From a virus, in IMG/VR virus record IMGVR_UViG_3300020579_000006, positions 30,865 through 94,864 of that record: a stretch of 64,000 nt of DNA, one strand, 5' to 3'. Position 1 is the stretch's first letter. Each line of letters starts with the position of its first letter. A model generated the notes under the pieces. It saw nothing but the letters and a program-made list of their open reading frames with translations, had not been told where the DNA came from and did not search any database. A program made the translations under genes and the position numbers. This document shows, one piece after another, positions 1 to 9,322 of the stretch.

Positions 1-108
1 GCCGGATATTCTTATGGTTCTAAAGTACAGAAAGCAGTAGAAGCTAAAGTCGCATCCGTTGCGGGTTCGGTAGCTGCTTCTGCTAGTTCTGTAGCAAAGA
101 AAGTCTAA
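1..108 (+). CDS. C-terminal fragment of an unknown gene cut by the window edge
   Basis: The first 35 codons read openly and end in TAA. The visible tail is rich in Ala, Val, Ser and Lys in a repeating small-residue pattern and ends KKV. The start lies outside the window, so neither length nor function can be judged. It runs in the same direction as the tRNAs and structural genes that follow. Confidence 0.6.
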   Translation, partial: AGYSYGSKVQKAVEAKVASVAGSVAASASSVAKKV

Positions 109-113
109 CTAAT

Positions 114-130
114 TGTCCGGTTTCCGGACA
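114..130. repeat. palindromic copy of the dispersed TCCGG motif
   Basis: TGTCCGGTTTCCGGACA is a perfect inverted repeat of TGTCCGG around TTT. It lies between the stop of the first gene and tRNA-Gly. It belongs to the motif family described in the findings and is the most symmetrical form. Its function is unknown. Confidence 0.75.
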
Positions 131-131
131 T

Positions 132-208
132 GCGAGGCTAGTGTTTAAAAGCCAGCACACCGGTCTTCCAAACCGGTAGTATCGGTGCAACTCCGATGCT
201 TCGCTCCA
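132..208 (+). tRNA. tRNA-Gly (anticodon TCC)
   Basis: A full cloverleaf can be drawn. The acceptor GCGAGGC pairs with GCTTCGC (one G-T pair), the anticodon stem CCGGT/ACCGG encloses loop CTTCCAA with anticodon TCC, and the T arm is ATCGG/CCGAT. The discriminator is T, normal for bacterial tRNA-Gly, and CCA is encoded. It begins one base after the palindromic motif and is followed five bases later by tRNA-Asp. Confidence 0.92.
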
Positions 209-213
209 TTTAA

Positions 214-287
214 GGAGTCGTCGTCTAGTGACAAGACGCTCGACTGTCGCTCGAAGAACGAGGGTTTGATTCCCTTCGACTCCGCCA
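214..287 (+). tRNA. tRNA-Asp (anticodon GTC)
   Basis: Acceptor GGAGTCG pairs with CGACTCC. The D stem is GTCT/AGAC, and the anticodon loop CTGTCGC gives GTC after U33. T stem GAGGG/CCCTT encloses TTTGATT. The discriminator is G, the Asp identity base, and CCA is encoded. The anticodon stem has one C-A mismatch at its outer pair. It is the second of a tandem pair. Confidence 0.92.
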
Positions 288-299
288 TTTTGGTGTTAA

Positions 300-698
300 A
301 TGAAAATCCCATACTGGAAACTCGCCTTCGGTCCAGCCATACTATTTGTTCTCGGGTTTTTAATGAATGCAATAGTAGTAGCCGACAACAGCGGGACTAT
401 GCCTGTCCTAGTTCATAACTGCACCCAAGAATTAATGGGCGAAGATGATGACCTTCATGTGTGTATGGGCGAGGAAGCTCATCTTAAAATCCTGGCAGAC
501 TGGATACTGTGGAATCACGTAGGGGTTTTTAGTCCCGGTGATTTTTTGGAGATAGCAGGAGAGCTAACCTTTAACCCGTTTTTAATAGCGTGGCTAGCGT
601 TCGTAATAAGAGATTATAACCGTAGAGGAATAGATGGCGGTAGAACACATTCTTGGTGGGAAAGAAAACAAACAACTAGAACGCCCTATCCTGATTGA
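300..698 (+). CDS. small membrane protein, unknown function
   Basis: The 132-residue product begins 12 bases after tRNA-Asp. Residues 8-27 form a hydrophobic helix. A second hydrophobic stretch lies near residues 87-103, before a basic tail with RRGIDGGR. A central Cys pair and the motif NSGTMPVLVHNC loosely recall DUF5317-like membrane proteins, but this is a weak impression. The last 65 bases overlap the next gene in another frame. Confidence 0.6.
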   Translation: MKIPYWKLAFGPAILFVLGFLMNAIVVADNSGTMPVLVHNCTQELMGEDDDLHVCMGEEAHLKILADWILWNHVGVFSPGDFLEIAGELTFNPFLIAWLAFVIRDYNRRGIDGGRTHSWWERKQTTRTPYPD

Positions 699-1233
699 CC
701 CGGTTGATGATGAAGGATATTTTCTATTACCCGAAGAATTTAGTCCTAAAGATGAAGTAAGATGGGCTAAACGCCGTCAGGATTCTATTCGTGTCGCCCA
801 GTATGCGGATTCTAAGTGCGGGCTTCCTAATACCTATGACCCCGAAGGCGCTTATTTATGCGGTGGGTGTGGAGACGGCAGTTCGAAACCTTGTAACAAA
901 CTAGTAATTGAAAATAGTGAATGCTTAATTCGCATAGCTCCTATAAATAAACCCGACCTACAAAGTTGTGGCTATTGGGAGATACAAAACGCAGGAGACC
1001 CCGAGGGTCGATACTGCGATAAAGGAAAGTTAGAAGACGACCGTATAGGGTTTGGTGAAACCGAAAACCCCAAAGGATTTGGCTGCATAAGATGTGAATA
1101 TGGTCAGCAAGGAATGCCCCGTCCTGATAGCGAAGGTCGTACTCTGTGGTGTAAGAAAAAAGGACACCCGGTAGAAGAAAACGCCTGCTGTGAAGATAAC
1201 GAACCTCTAGAAAATGAAGAGAGCGAAGAATAG
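634..1233 (+). CDS. cysteine-rich hypothetical protein
   Basis: The 199-residue product starts at ATG inside the 3' end of the preceding gene. More than a dozen Cys residues, including CGGCG, CIRCEYG and NACCED, are spread over residues 60-190, suggesting metal binding or disulphides. There is no signal peptide and I cannot place the family. The C-terminus is strongly acidic. Its stop TAG overlaps the GTG start of the next gene (TAGTG), so the two are probably translationally coupled. Confidence 0.65.
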   Translation: MAVEHILGGKENKQLERPILIDPVDDEGYFLLPEEFSPKDEVRWAKRRQDSIRVAQYADSKCGLPNTYDPEGAYLCGGCGDGSSKPCNKLVIENSECLIRIAPINKPDLQSCGYWEIQNAGDPEGRYCDKGKLEDDRIGFGETENPKGFGCIRCEYGQQGMPRPDSEGRTLWCKKKGHPVEENACCEDNEPLENEESEE

Positions 1234-1682
1234 TGAGAGCGGACCAACTAATCTATCACCAAGGAATGTGGCGGGCCGAAGTCGGTGGTAAGCACTATTG
1301 CGCTCAAACCAAAGAACTTCTAAAACTCGGCTTAAAGCATGTAGGTATCTCAGTAAGTGAACCACAGTATATCGAGTTTGATGACCGTACTCCAACCGAA
1401 GTTTATATAGACGTGCTTCGTAGCCCTGAATCTCCTCTACTAGTTAAACAAGAAACCCTGATACGTTTGTTTACGTTAGCTAATCAGGGCGACCCACTAG
1501 CCGAAGAACTCGTAAATGCCATTCCTACTGACCGGTCGTTTGATGCTCAGTACTATACTAAACAAATAGGTAAAACTGATTTTCTATTTGTGGGCGTTGC
1601 CGAACTACATGAGTACGTAGATAACATAGTGCTACGGTCTAAGCTTATAACAGAGCTTGGCAATTTATATAAGAGAATCTAA
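1233..1682 (+). CDS. hypothetical protein
   Basis: A 149-residue soluble protein starting at GTG in a TAGTG overlap with the preceding stop. No recognisable motif is seen. The mixed charged and hydrophobic composition fits a compact globular protein. It precedes the fibre block by two bases and runs with it, so it may be a minor virion or assembly protein, but that is inferred from position only. Confidence 0.6.
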   Translation: MRADQLIYHQGMWRAEVGGKHYCAQTKELLKLGLKHVGISVSEPQYIEFDDRTPTEVYIDVLRSPESPLLVKQETLIRLFTLANQGDPLAEELVNAIPTDRSFDAQYYTKQIGKTDFLFVGVAELHEYVDNIVLRSKLITELGNLYKRI

Positions 1683-1684
1683 AG

Positions 1685-2326
1685 ATGCCAATAGGACCGT
1701 CAAATGCACTTGCCCCGTATATAGGCCCCGGAGGGTTAATAGTAGTTATTGACCCCGCAGTTATCATTAGTAATAACGTACTAAATGTGCTTCCTCAAAC
1801 TAATGTAATAGTAGCTCCCAACACTACTAATTTTATTTTCTATAACGCGGTGTCTAACGCAATTCAAGTTAATACCTCCGGTTTTCCTAGTCAAGTTATT
1901 CCTATCGCTACCGCCACTACATCTATGAATGGCAACATGGTTCTTCTTGATAATAGACCAGATTTCACTATTATCAGTCTTCCTACTGCTTTAGTTAACG
2001 CTCCGGGTACTTCGCTAACAACAGGTAATTTTTCATTTTCCGGATGGGGAACCGGAGCCAGTCTAGTAGTTAATTCCGGCACTCAAACCGGATTTTCGAT
2101 TACTATAACCGCCGGTACTAGTCCTAGTCAACGTCCCACTATCACCCTAACTTTTAATACGTCTTATTCAAATGCTCCTATCACGATAGCTCAAGTCAAT
2201 GGTGGAACCGGAATGGTAACTGATATTACTGCTGCTAACACTACTACTCAATCAGTCATGACCTATGACGGTCTTCCAGTAAATACAAAAACATATACTA
2301 TACAGGTTTTTACCCTTGGTCAATAA
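1685..2326 (+). CDS. putative virion surface protein, beta-rich
   Basis: The 213-residue product is rich in Thr, Asn, Ser, Val and Ile, almost lacks charged residues and has no Cys. This composition is typical of beta-sandwich appendage or decoration proteins. It has no signal peptide, unlike the four larger proteins that follow. Its 3' end overlaps the next gene by 11 bases. A capsid or tail decoration role is inferred from composition and context. Confidence 0.6.
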   Translation: MPIGPSNALAPYIGPGGLIVVIDPAVIISNNVLNVLPQTNVIVAPNTTNFIFYNAVSNAIQVNTSGFPSQVIPIATATTSMNGNMVLLDNRPDFTIISLPTALVNAPGTSLTTGNFSFSGWGTGASLVVNSGTQTGFSITITAGTSPSQRPTITLTFNTSYSNAPITIAQVNGGTGMVTDITAANTTTQSVMTYDGLPVNTKTYTIQVFTLGQ

Positions 2327-5300
2327 ATTCATAAAATTTATATTTGGGTTGGCATTACTACTCGGGATAACCCTGCCTACTCGTGGCCAAACCAGTTTAA
2401 CAGGCCGTATAGTAGAAGACGTAGCGGCTAATCGTCCCACTACTTGCACGACCGGCGATGTTTATGTAGATACAGATGATGCCAATAGTTGGAGATGCTT
2501 TCCTAATAATGTTTGGGTTAGTTTCGGTGGCGGTTTAGTAAGTCCGATTACTGCTCCTAATCCTTTACAGTTTAATGTCGATTTAATATTTAAAGGTCCT
2601 AATCCTGCGTATGATGCTCGTGTTTCAGGCGTTCGGTCAGTTAGTGTTGGTTCGGTACCGGCTATCCCCGGAACTACCGTATCTATTAATGCCGGTTCTG
2701 CTTCCGCTATAATTTCTAGTTCTTCTGGTTTTCAAACCGGAGACGGCGTTGTTATTTATGGTGCGGGCGTCACTAATCCTATTTCAACCCCTTCCTCCCC
2801 GACTGTTACTCCTGTTAATGCAGTTGGCCTGACCGGCACACTGTTAGACACCGCCAGTCCTAGTGGTTCTACTACCTATCAATATTGTGTAGCAGCCTGG
2901 GGCGGACCTGTCGGCCAAGCAGTTACGGCCTGCAGTGCTAATACTAGTATAAGTACGGGTCAGGCGTCTCTAGGACCGCAAAGTGTTTCGATTACTTCAA
3001 TCGCTAACTCTAATGGTACTTTTTCAATCGTAACATCTTCTGCCCACACAGTTGCGGTGGGTGCTTTAGTGCAAATACGAGGGGCGCTCCCGGCAAATTT
3101 TAACGGATATTTTCGTGTATTAACTGCTGTAGATAACACCCATCTAACCGTAAGTACTTCTTACGATACCCGAAACGGAGCTTTGGTTGCGCCAACCACG
3201 GCAGGCACTTTGACTTGGTGGAATTCTAATAGAATTACAGTCGCCGCCGCTACAGGTTCTAGCAACGGTACTAAGTACCTAGTATACGGCCGTACCTCTG
3301 GTTCTATGACTTTGCTCGGAGTGATGTGGCCACAAAACTCTAATTTTAACACCGACCCCACATATCTCGCTTTTGATGATTACGGACCTACTTTTACTGT
3401 TGCGCCAAACCTGCCGTTTTATATTTCATCTTCCCCTCCTGTTTCCTCTACAAATGACTCTTTAGTTACTACCATTGTTTCTGGACTACCGAGCACCACG
3501 ATTATCTTAGCTGCTACAGCTAGTAATTCGGTGTCTGGTGCTACAATTCTATTCGACGACGGCGTAACACTAGCTGCCGCATCTCTAGCCGCTAAAAACG
3601 AAGGAGCCAAATTAGTACTTCCGGCTGGAGGTACATATCCTATTAACTCGCCAACAACACTCGCTAATAGCGGAGAGCTGGATTACTATGGCGGATTAAA
3701 CCTAAACGAAACTTTAAATATTAGTACGAATACGGTTTCCGGACAATATATCCCAAACGGTTCAGCAGCATCGTTTGGATTGAACCCCTCCCCGGTGATA
3801 AATGTACTTCGCGGTTGGCCCGGATTATACGCCACTAATAACGTCTATCTTCACTATTTAACTATTAGTAGTGGCGAGTCAGCAAATTTATTTATGCAAG
3901 ACGGTGGTACCGGTCAAATTCCGGCCAGTACTTTTGACCGTACACAGTGGACTCTTAGTGGTAACGGGTATACTAGTACCGCACAAGTATTTCGTACTAA
4001 CCATACGAACTCTTTTGCGGATATTTTTTATAGTGGTACACTTCTTACAGCCGGTCAATTAGGTTCCGGTTCCATGTCCACACCTGGAATTTTTTGGAGT
4101 GGGCCGGGAAATCCGGTAATGCGAGATACTTTCCTAAGCGGTAAAGGTATGCTGCTTCGTCCTGCGGTATCGGGTTCGACCTACGTAATGGACTGGGTTT
4201 ATAGTCAAGCTAACTACATGCCGTACTTATCAGTTATTGGCGTGGATGGAGGCGGAGTAGGAATAACCGGAAGAATCAACACCGTTTTATTTGACACTAC
4301 ACAGGCACCGCTAATAGCGAATCTTGGCGGGGTCATTCTCTCCTTAGTGACCGATAGTATTCCAAGTCAAACATTGATTTCTTCTCCTAATAGCGACACC
4401 TCTATCGTAGGTCCACCCGTAGGAAGTCTTGGAACCAATGTTAGTACGATATCAAACGAGCCGACTTTTTTTTCTGTGAACGATGGAACGTTTAATGCGG
4501 GGGTTATTCAGGCTAATCAAGTAACACCACAGTATCCAATTAATTCTTTTGTTCCAATTGGGCCAGCCTTTGCAGTATTTGTTGAAGACCTTCCAGGAAC
4601 TGCCCCTACTTGTTCTGTAGTCAATAGTGGCACTTTCTTTCCGTCGGCGGGCACATGGTTTTTTGAATATGCATATAAATACGCTAATGGAGGAATGGGA
4701 ACTCCTTCGTTTCCGAGTACCGGTTGTACTGTTAACGGGACTAGCCAGGATATAAACGTAGTTTTACCGACAGCTCCTGCTACTATTGGTTTAGGCGCGT
4801 ATATTATGGCGGCAAACGCGGCTAATGGACCTTACTTTTATATTGGAGGGTCAGACCCGACAACCCAAGGAGCCGCTTGGAATGCGTCAACTAACACGTA
4901 TTTATTTTCAGGTTTTGCGTCTATTCCGTCTCCTACATCAGCAGGTTCAGGACCGTCAGGGATAAGTAGTGGTTTAATCTGGGGTAAAGTGGTTTCTATA
5001 GGCTCAAGTACCATTAGTGCCCCGAATAATACAGTTCCCCGCAATTTAACTCTTCCCGATACTTCTGGCACCGTCGGGATTATGACTGGTTCTTTCACCA
5101 ATGCTCACTGTTTACAGGCTAGTGTTATTGGAGGAGTTCTATCAATAGCAGATACTGGCGCTACTTGCGGAAGTGGCGGCGGTGGCGCTACCTTTCAGGT
5201 TAATGGCACTAATACTAGTAGCCAAACTACTATAAATTTTCAAAGTGCTGCTACCTTTAATGGTATAACCGCAGCGTTTTCTAATCCTTCCGCTGGAAAC

Positions 5301-7925
5301 GTCCTTCTTACTTTAAGCGGCGCGGCAACAAATGCATTTCTTCTAAACTCAAGTGTAACTATCAATACGGCTTTACCTTTAACCGGCGGAGGAGTACTCG
5401 CCCTTGGTGGAACGTTAAATCTTACTTGTCCAAATTGTAGTTCTGGAGGAGTTAACTCTCGTACTACGAATTATAACCTCGTATCTACTGACGATGGATT
5501 CTTGGTATCTTCTAATGGCACTAGTTTAACTGACACACTTCCTTCTACACCTCCTAGTGCTTTTTGGGATGTAGATATTCAGAATCTGAATGCTACAAAC
5601 CTGACTATTAGTAGAAACGGACTTCTTATCAATGGAGCGGCTAATAATATAGTAGTTCCTCCATTCCAATCGGTTCGAATTTTTACAGATAGCGCTAACT
5701 ATTTTAACCCTAATCCTCCACTTATAGCCGGGACTAATATTACAATTACCGGAGCACCAAACGGTATTACTATTGCAGCTTCTGGAACAGGAGTAGGAGG
5801 TTCTGGTACAACAGGATTTTTCTCTTGTTGGACTTCTTCATCTAATCTCGGAAACTGTCACATGGATGACGGTGTAACTACGGCGGCTACTATAACCGCT
5901 ACAGAACCTATAGTAGCTCCAAGTGTTACCGCTAATGGCTTATGCAATGCTGGAACTACAGGTTGCGTAATATTAACCGCCGGTACTGCCCCATCTTCTT
6001 TTAATACTAACTCGTTTACTCTATATGCGCCTACATCTATCTCTACTCCATATGGTTGGGTAGTACCTAGCGCCGCTGCTACTGGTATTCTACATCTTAC
6101 TAATGCAGCTAACGTAGTTACCTTATCTGTTAGCGCCATTAATCTAGCTGGTGCTGATGTAACCGGAAACCTGCCTTTCAGTCAGTTAAGCGCGGCTACT
6201 AACTCAAATCCCGGCACTTTTGCGGTATCTAGTAACACATGGGATTTTAGTGCTGCCACCTTAATTAAGATGCGCACTGCCGCAGGTTTAACGACCACGG
6301 TTAACGGTGATATAGGATACGATACTACTAATAAAAACTGGCATGCGTTTCAGAATGGCGTAGATAGCTATCAATTTGGCGGTCCAGTTTCCGGAACTTA
6401 CACTAGCGGAGACTGCGTAGAGTTTAGTAAAGTATCTAACGTTATTACACTAATTGATGCTGGTGCCGCTTGCGGGTCTGGAGGCGGTGGAGGAGCTACT
6501 CTTCAAACTAACAGCGTAAATAATACTAGTCAGACTACGCTCAATCTTATTAATAGCGCCGCTACAAACGGTATTACTCTAACTGTTACCAACACTTCTG
6601 GTGGTACAGTACAACTGGGATATACTGGTACTCTAAATAACTCTGGTTTAACAAATTCATCTACTACTATTGATGGGGTTACTTGTACTCTTGGTTCTAC
6701 CTGTACTCTCACTCTAGATGAAATTAGCAACCCAGTTGCATCTAAAACCTTTACTTTTCCTGCTACGAACGTACTAACTATTTCTGGTACTGCTCCTGCT
6801 AGTCAAAGCGGAGCAGGCCTTAACGCCGGTACTTTATTTAGCGTAACAGGTGTTACTGGTTCAGCTACAACCGGGTCGGCTACTACCGCCGGTAGTGGGT
6901 CTTTTATTTCTCTAACTTGCGGTAATGGCGGGTCCGGTTCTGGAGGCACAAACGCAGTGGGTGGTCAAGGCGGAGACTGCACTATTATTGCAGGTAATGC
7001 GGGTGTTTCCGGTGGTACGGCAGCTAATGCAAGAGGTGGTAATATAGTACTAACTTCTGGTTTAGCAGGTAGCGGTGGTTCAGGAGCCGCTGGTGCAGCC
7101 GGTATTATTCAACTTAATGGAGCTACAATACTTGCTACTCCAAGCACATCCGCTGTTAATAACTCCTGGTCATTTCAAATCCAGGGTGAGTATCAAAACT
7201 CCGGAACACCAACGTTCACTACAGATACTTGGACTGTTCAGGATATAATCGGCTCTGGTACTAACGGTACTAGTACTTTAACTTTTAGTCATTTAGGTTC
7301 CACCGGGTCTTCGGCAGTTAACGTACCTTTACTAACAGTCGGTACCGCTCCTGCTTGTGTACCAGGAACCGCTGGTGGAGAATGTTTTACCCAAGGTACT
7401 GCATTTACTAACGTAGCTGGTTCTGCTGGTTTTTATCCAGATTCAACCACAAACGAATTCATGGCCGCTACAAATGGCTCTAGTTCCTTTGGTATGCTAG
7501 TACGCAGTCAGCCATCTCCTATACATCAAACTGGTAAAACGGCGGCTATTTCTACCGCTACTTTGTGTGCTGCTTCCGCAGGTGCTTGTAACACTGCTGG
7601 TGAATATCACTTACATTTTGATTTTATAGAAACCGGAACCGCTTGTACAGTTCCCGGAACCGGCGGTGTTACATTCTTACTAACTTGGACAGATAGTAAT
7701 GGAACGGCCCACTCAGCAGTTTCGCTAGGAATGGACGATGCGTCTACTATTAATGCTGTTTCGCAGACCTTCCACTTTCAGACTTCACTTGGAGCGGCGT
7801 GGGGAAGCGGAGACTTTAACATCTCGACCAACGGTTCGGTAATTCAATATGCTACGGGCTATACCGCTTGTGGTACTGGAACCGGTACATACCAACTAGA
7901 TGCAGCTATAACGAGACTACAATAG
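2316..7925 (+). CDS. giant fibre-like protein with signal peptide
   Basis: The 1869-residue product starts at TTG (2316); ATA at 2331 would give an even cleaner leader. The N-terminus has a basic n-region and a long hydrophobic core ending in TRGQ, a typical Sec signal peptide. The rest is low-charge and rich in Ser, Thr, Gly and Asn. Two related fibre-like modules begin ATFQVNGTN and ATLQTNSVN at about 5190 and 6498, each preceded by a Gly-rich linker. A collagen-like Gly-rich stretch lies near 6880-7100. The last 130 residues resemble the C-terminal domain encoded at 31.4-31.8 kb. A host-binding fibre or exported adhesin is likely. Confidence 0.75.
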   Translation: MVNKFIKFIFGLALLLGITLPTRGQTSLTGRIVEDVAANRPTTCTTGDVYVDTDDANSWRCFPNNVWVSFGGGLVSPITAPNPLQFNVDLIFKGPNPAYDARVSGVRSVSVGSVPAIPGTTVSINAGSASAIISSSSGFQTGDGVVIYGAGVTNPISTPSSPTVTPVNAVGLTGTLLDTASPSGSTTYQYCVAAWGGPVGQAVTACSANTSISTGQASLGPQSVSITSIANSNGTFSIVTSSAHTVAVGALVQIRGALPANFNGYFRVLTAVDNTHLTVSTSYDTRNGALVAPTTAGTLTWWNSNRITVAAATGSSNGTKYLVYGRTSGSMTLLGVMWPQNSNFNTDPTYLAFDDYGPTFTVAPNLPFYISSSPPVSSTNDSLVTTIVSGLPSTTIILAATASNSVSGATILFDDGVTLAAASLAAKNEGAKLVLPAGGTYPINSPTTLANSGELDYYGGLNLNETLNISTNTVSGQYIPNGSAASFGLNPSPVINVLRGWPGLYATNNVYLHYLTISSGESANLFMQDGGTGQIPASTFDRTQWTLSGNGYTSTAQVFRTNHTNSFADIFYSGTLLTAGQLGSGSMSTPGIFWSGPGNPVMRDTFLSGKGMLLRPAVSGSTYVMDWVYSQANYMPYLSVIGVDGGGVGITGRINTVLFDTTQAPLIANLGGVILSLVTDSIPSQTLISSPNSDTSIVGPPVGSLGTNVSTISNEPTFFSVNDGTFNAGVIQANQVTPQYPINSFVPIGPAFAVFVEDLPGTAPTCSVVNSGTFFPSAGTWFFEYAYKYANGGMGTPSFPSTGCTVNGTSQDINVVLPTAPATIGLGAYIMAANAANGPYFYIGGSDPTTQGAAWNASTNTYLFSGFASIPSPTSAGSGPSGISSGLIWGKVVSIGSSTISAPNNTVPRNLTLPDTSGTVGIMTGSFTNAHCLQASVIGGVLSIADTGATCGSGGGGATFQVNGTNTSSQTTINFQSAATFNGITAAFSNPSAGNVLLTLSGAATNAFLLNSSVTINTALPLTGGGVLALGGTLNLTCPNCSSGGVNSRTTNYNLVSTDDGFLVSSNGTSLTDTLPSTPPSAFWDVDIQNLNATNLTISRNGLLINGAANNIVVPPFQSVRIFTDSANYFNPNPPLIAGTNITITGAPNGITIAASGTGVGGSGTTGFFSCWTSSSNLGNCHMDDGVTTAATITATEPIVAPSVTANGLCNAGTTGCVILTAGTAPSSFNTNSFTLYAPTSISTPYGWVVPSAAATGILHLTNAANVVTLSVSAINLAGADVTGNLPFSQLSAATNSNPGTFAVSSNTWDFSAATLIKMRTAAGLTTTVNGDIGYDTTNKNWHAFQNGVDSYQFGGPVSGTYTSGDCVEFSKVSNVITLIDAGAACGSGGGGGATLQTNSVNNTSQTTLNLINSAATNGITLTVTNTSGGTVQLGYTGTLNNSGLTNSSTTIDGVTCTLGSTCTLTLDEISNPVASKTFTFPATNVLTISGTAPASQSGAGLNAGTLFSVTGVTGSATTGSATTAGSGSFISLTCGNGGSGSGGTNAVGGQGGDCTIIAGNAGVSGGTAANARGGNIVLTSGLAGSGGSGAAGAAGIIQLNGATILATPSTSAVNNSWSFQIQGEYQNSGTPTFTTDTWTVQDIIGSGTNGTSTLTFSHLGSTGSSAVNVPLLTVGTAPACVPGTAGGECFTQGTAFTNVAGSAGFYPDSTTNEFMAATNGSSSFGMLVRSQPSPIHQTGKTAAISTATLCAASAGACNTAGEYHLHFDFIETGTACTVPGTGGVTFLLTWTDSNGTAHSAVSLGMDDASTINAVSQTFHFQTSLGAAWGSGDFNISTNGSVIQYATGYTACGTGTGTYQLDAAITRLQ

Positions 7926-9322
7926 TGAAACGTTTATTATTGACTGTCCTATTCATAGTTTCATTTGGATTTCCGGCCAAAGCTGCAAATCCTACTTTTG
8001 TAGGTAGCGCAACTCCAGTTACTAGTACTAATGGTACTGACACTTCAATAACTATAACCTACAGTCCTTCTTCTGGAAACTGTGTACTTATTGCTTTAGG
8101 TTCTAATGTTAGTACTCTTTCTATCTCATCCGTAAAAGATAGTAGTAATAACGTAATCCCTCTCTTAGTTTTAGATACTAATGGAAGCAAATTTTCTGCT
8201 ATTTATGGTACTACTGGTGTCGCTTCTGGAATAACGTCTTTTACGGTCACGTTTACTGCTGGACCACATATTTGGGGCACAGTAGCGGAATATTCCGGTG
8301 TATCTAACTTCGGTCAAATAACCGACGGAGATACGGCTGGAACGGTAACATCTGCTAGCCTAAGTATAACTACTCAAGCCAACAATAACATATTTGTTGG
8401 AATGTTTACTATATACGGTAGTGCTACAGGTATTACTGGTACCGGGTCCACTAACGTTCGTCAAACCAGTAGTTTTTCTGATGTAGGCGCTTTTGCGGAC
8501 ACCGCTCTGGCTACTGCTGGTTCTATATCGACCGCTATTAGCTGGACCGTGGCTTCGCCATATGCGGCGGTAGGACTTGAACTATCTAGTAATCCTATGA
8601 ATATAGTACAGTTTATCGGGGCTAATTGCAACTCCGCTACTACTTGTTCCGCCACATTTACTCAGGCAGTTCAAATAAGTAACTATGTTATTCCTGTTTC
8701 ATATGATGGTACATCGTCTTCAGCAAATGATACTTTTTCAGACGGTACAAATAGTTATACTCAAGTAATGCCTACTACTGGCGGCACTCCCCACTCTTTT
8801 TGTGGTCTGTCAGTGGATGGAGATACTGTAGCTATGTCTTATGCTAAAGCCACCACTAACGTTGCTCTGACCGTTACTATAGCGAATGGTGGGACAAGCG
8901 GTCATAAAATCATCTTATTAGCGGAAGTTAACGGACTTGCATCTTCTAGTCCTTTAGACCAAACGTCTAGTTGTATTAATACTTCTGGAGTTACTTCTTT
9001 AACTACTGGTAGCGTAACTACGGGTTTTACAAATGAAATTATACTAGCAGTTTTTGGTTTAGCTGCATCAGCTACTTTTACTCCAGGAACAAACTATATA
9101 CTATTATCTCAAATACCTAGTGGAGCAGGCAACGGAGTGGAAGGAAATGAGTCTAGAGAAGTAACGTCTATAGCCAGCTACAACGCTTCTATGACTATTA
9201 GTGCTTCCCAAGAAATGGCCGGATTTTTAGCTACTTTTAAAGCGGCTATTCAGCCTGTTCCTACTACGGCTTCTATGACATTCGGACCAACAAAAGTACT
9301 AGGAGGCACTACTAAATGGTAA
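7925..9322 (+). CDS. secreted or virion beta-sandwich protein with two repeats
   Basis: I start this gene at GTG 7925, overlapping the previous stop as TAGTG, because this places MKRLLLTVLFIVSFGFPAKA, a textbook signal peptide with AKA cleavage, at the N-terminus. The 465-residue product holds two weakly similar halves of about 200 residues, each starting near an F(V/I)G motif and containing a D(S/G)-x-N-x-Y/I turn. Charged residues are rare. It overlaps the next gene by seven bases. It probably works with the neighbouring fibre proteins, but its ligand is unknown. Confidence 0.7.
   Translation: MKRLLLTVLFIVSFGFPAKAANPTFVGSATPVTSTNGTDTSITITYSPSSGNCVLIALGSNVSTLSISSVKDSSNNVIPLLVLDTNGSKFSAIYGTTGVASGITSFTVTFTAGPHIWGTVAEYSGVSNFGQITDGDTAGTVTSASLSITTQANNNIFVGMFTIYGSATGITGTGSTNVRQTSSFSDVGAFADTALATAGSISTAISWTVASPYAAVGLELSSNPMNIVQFIGANCNSATTCSATFTQAVQISNYVIPVSYDGTSSSANDTFSDGTNSYTQVMPTTGGTPHSFCGLSVDGDTVAMSYAKATTNVALTVTIANGGTSGHKIILLAEVNGLASSSPLDQTSSCINTSGVTSLTTGSVTTGFTNEIILAVFGLAASATFTPGTNYILLSQIPSGAGNGVEGNESREVTSIASYNASMTISASQEMAGFLATFKAAIQPVPTTASMTFGPTKVLGGTTKW

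Noticed and set aside
145-418. Open frames across the first two tRNA genes
   Set aside because: They run through complete tRNA cloverleafs and end inside a neighbouring gene.
2331-2333. AUA start for the giant fibre gene
   Set aside because: ATA AAA TTT would give a neat leader, but TTG 2316 in the same frame is adequate, so it is not evidence for near-cognate initiation.
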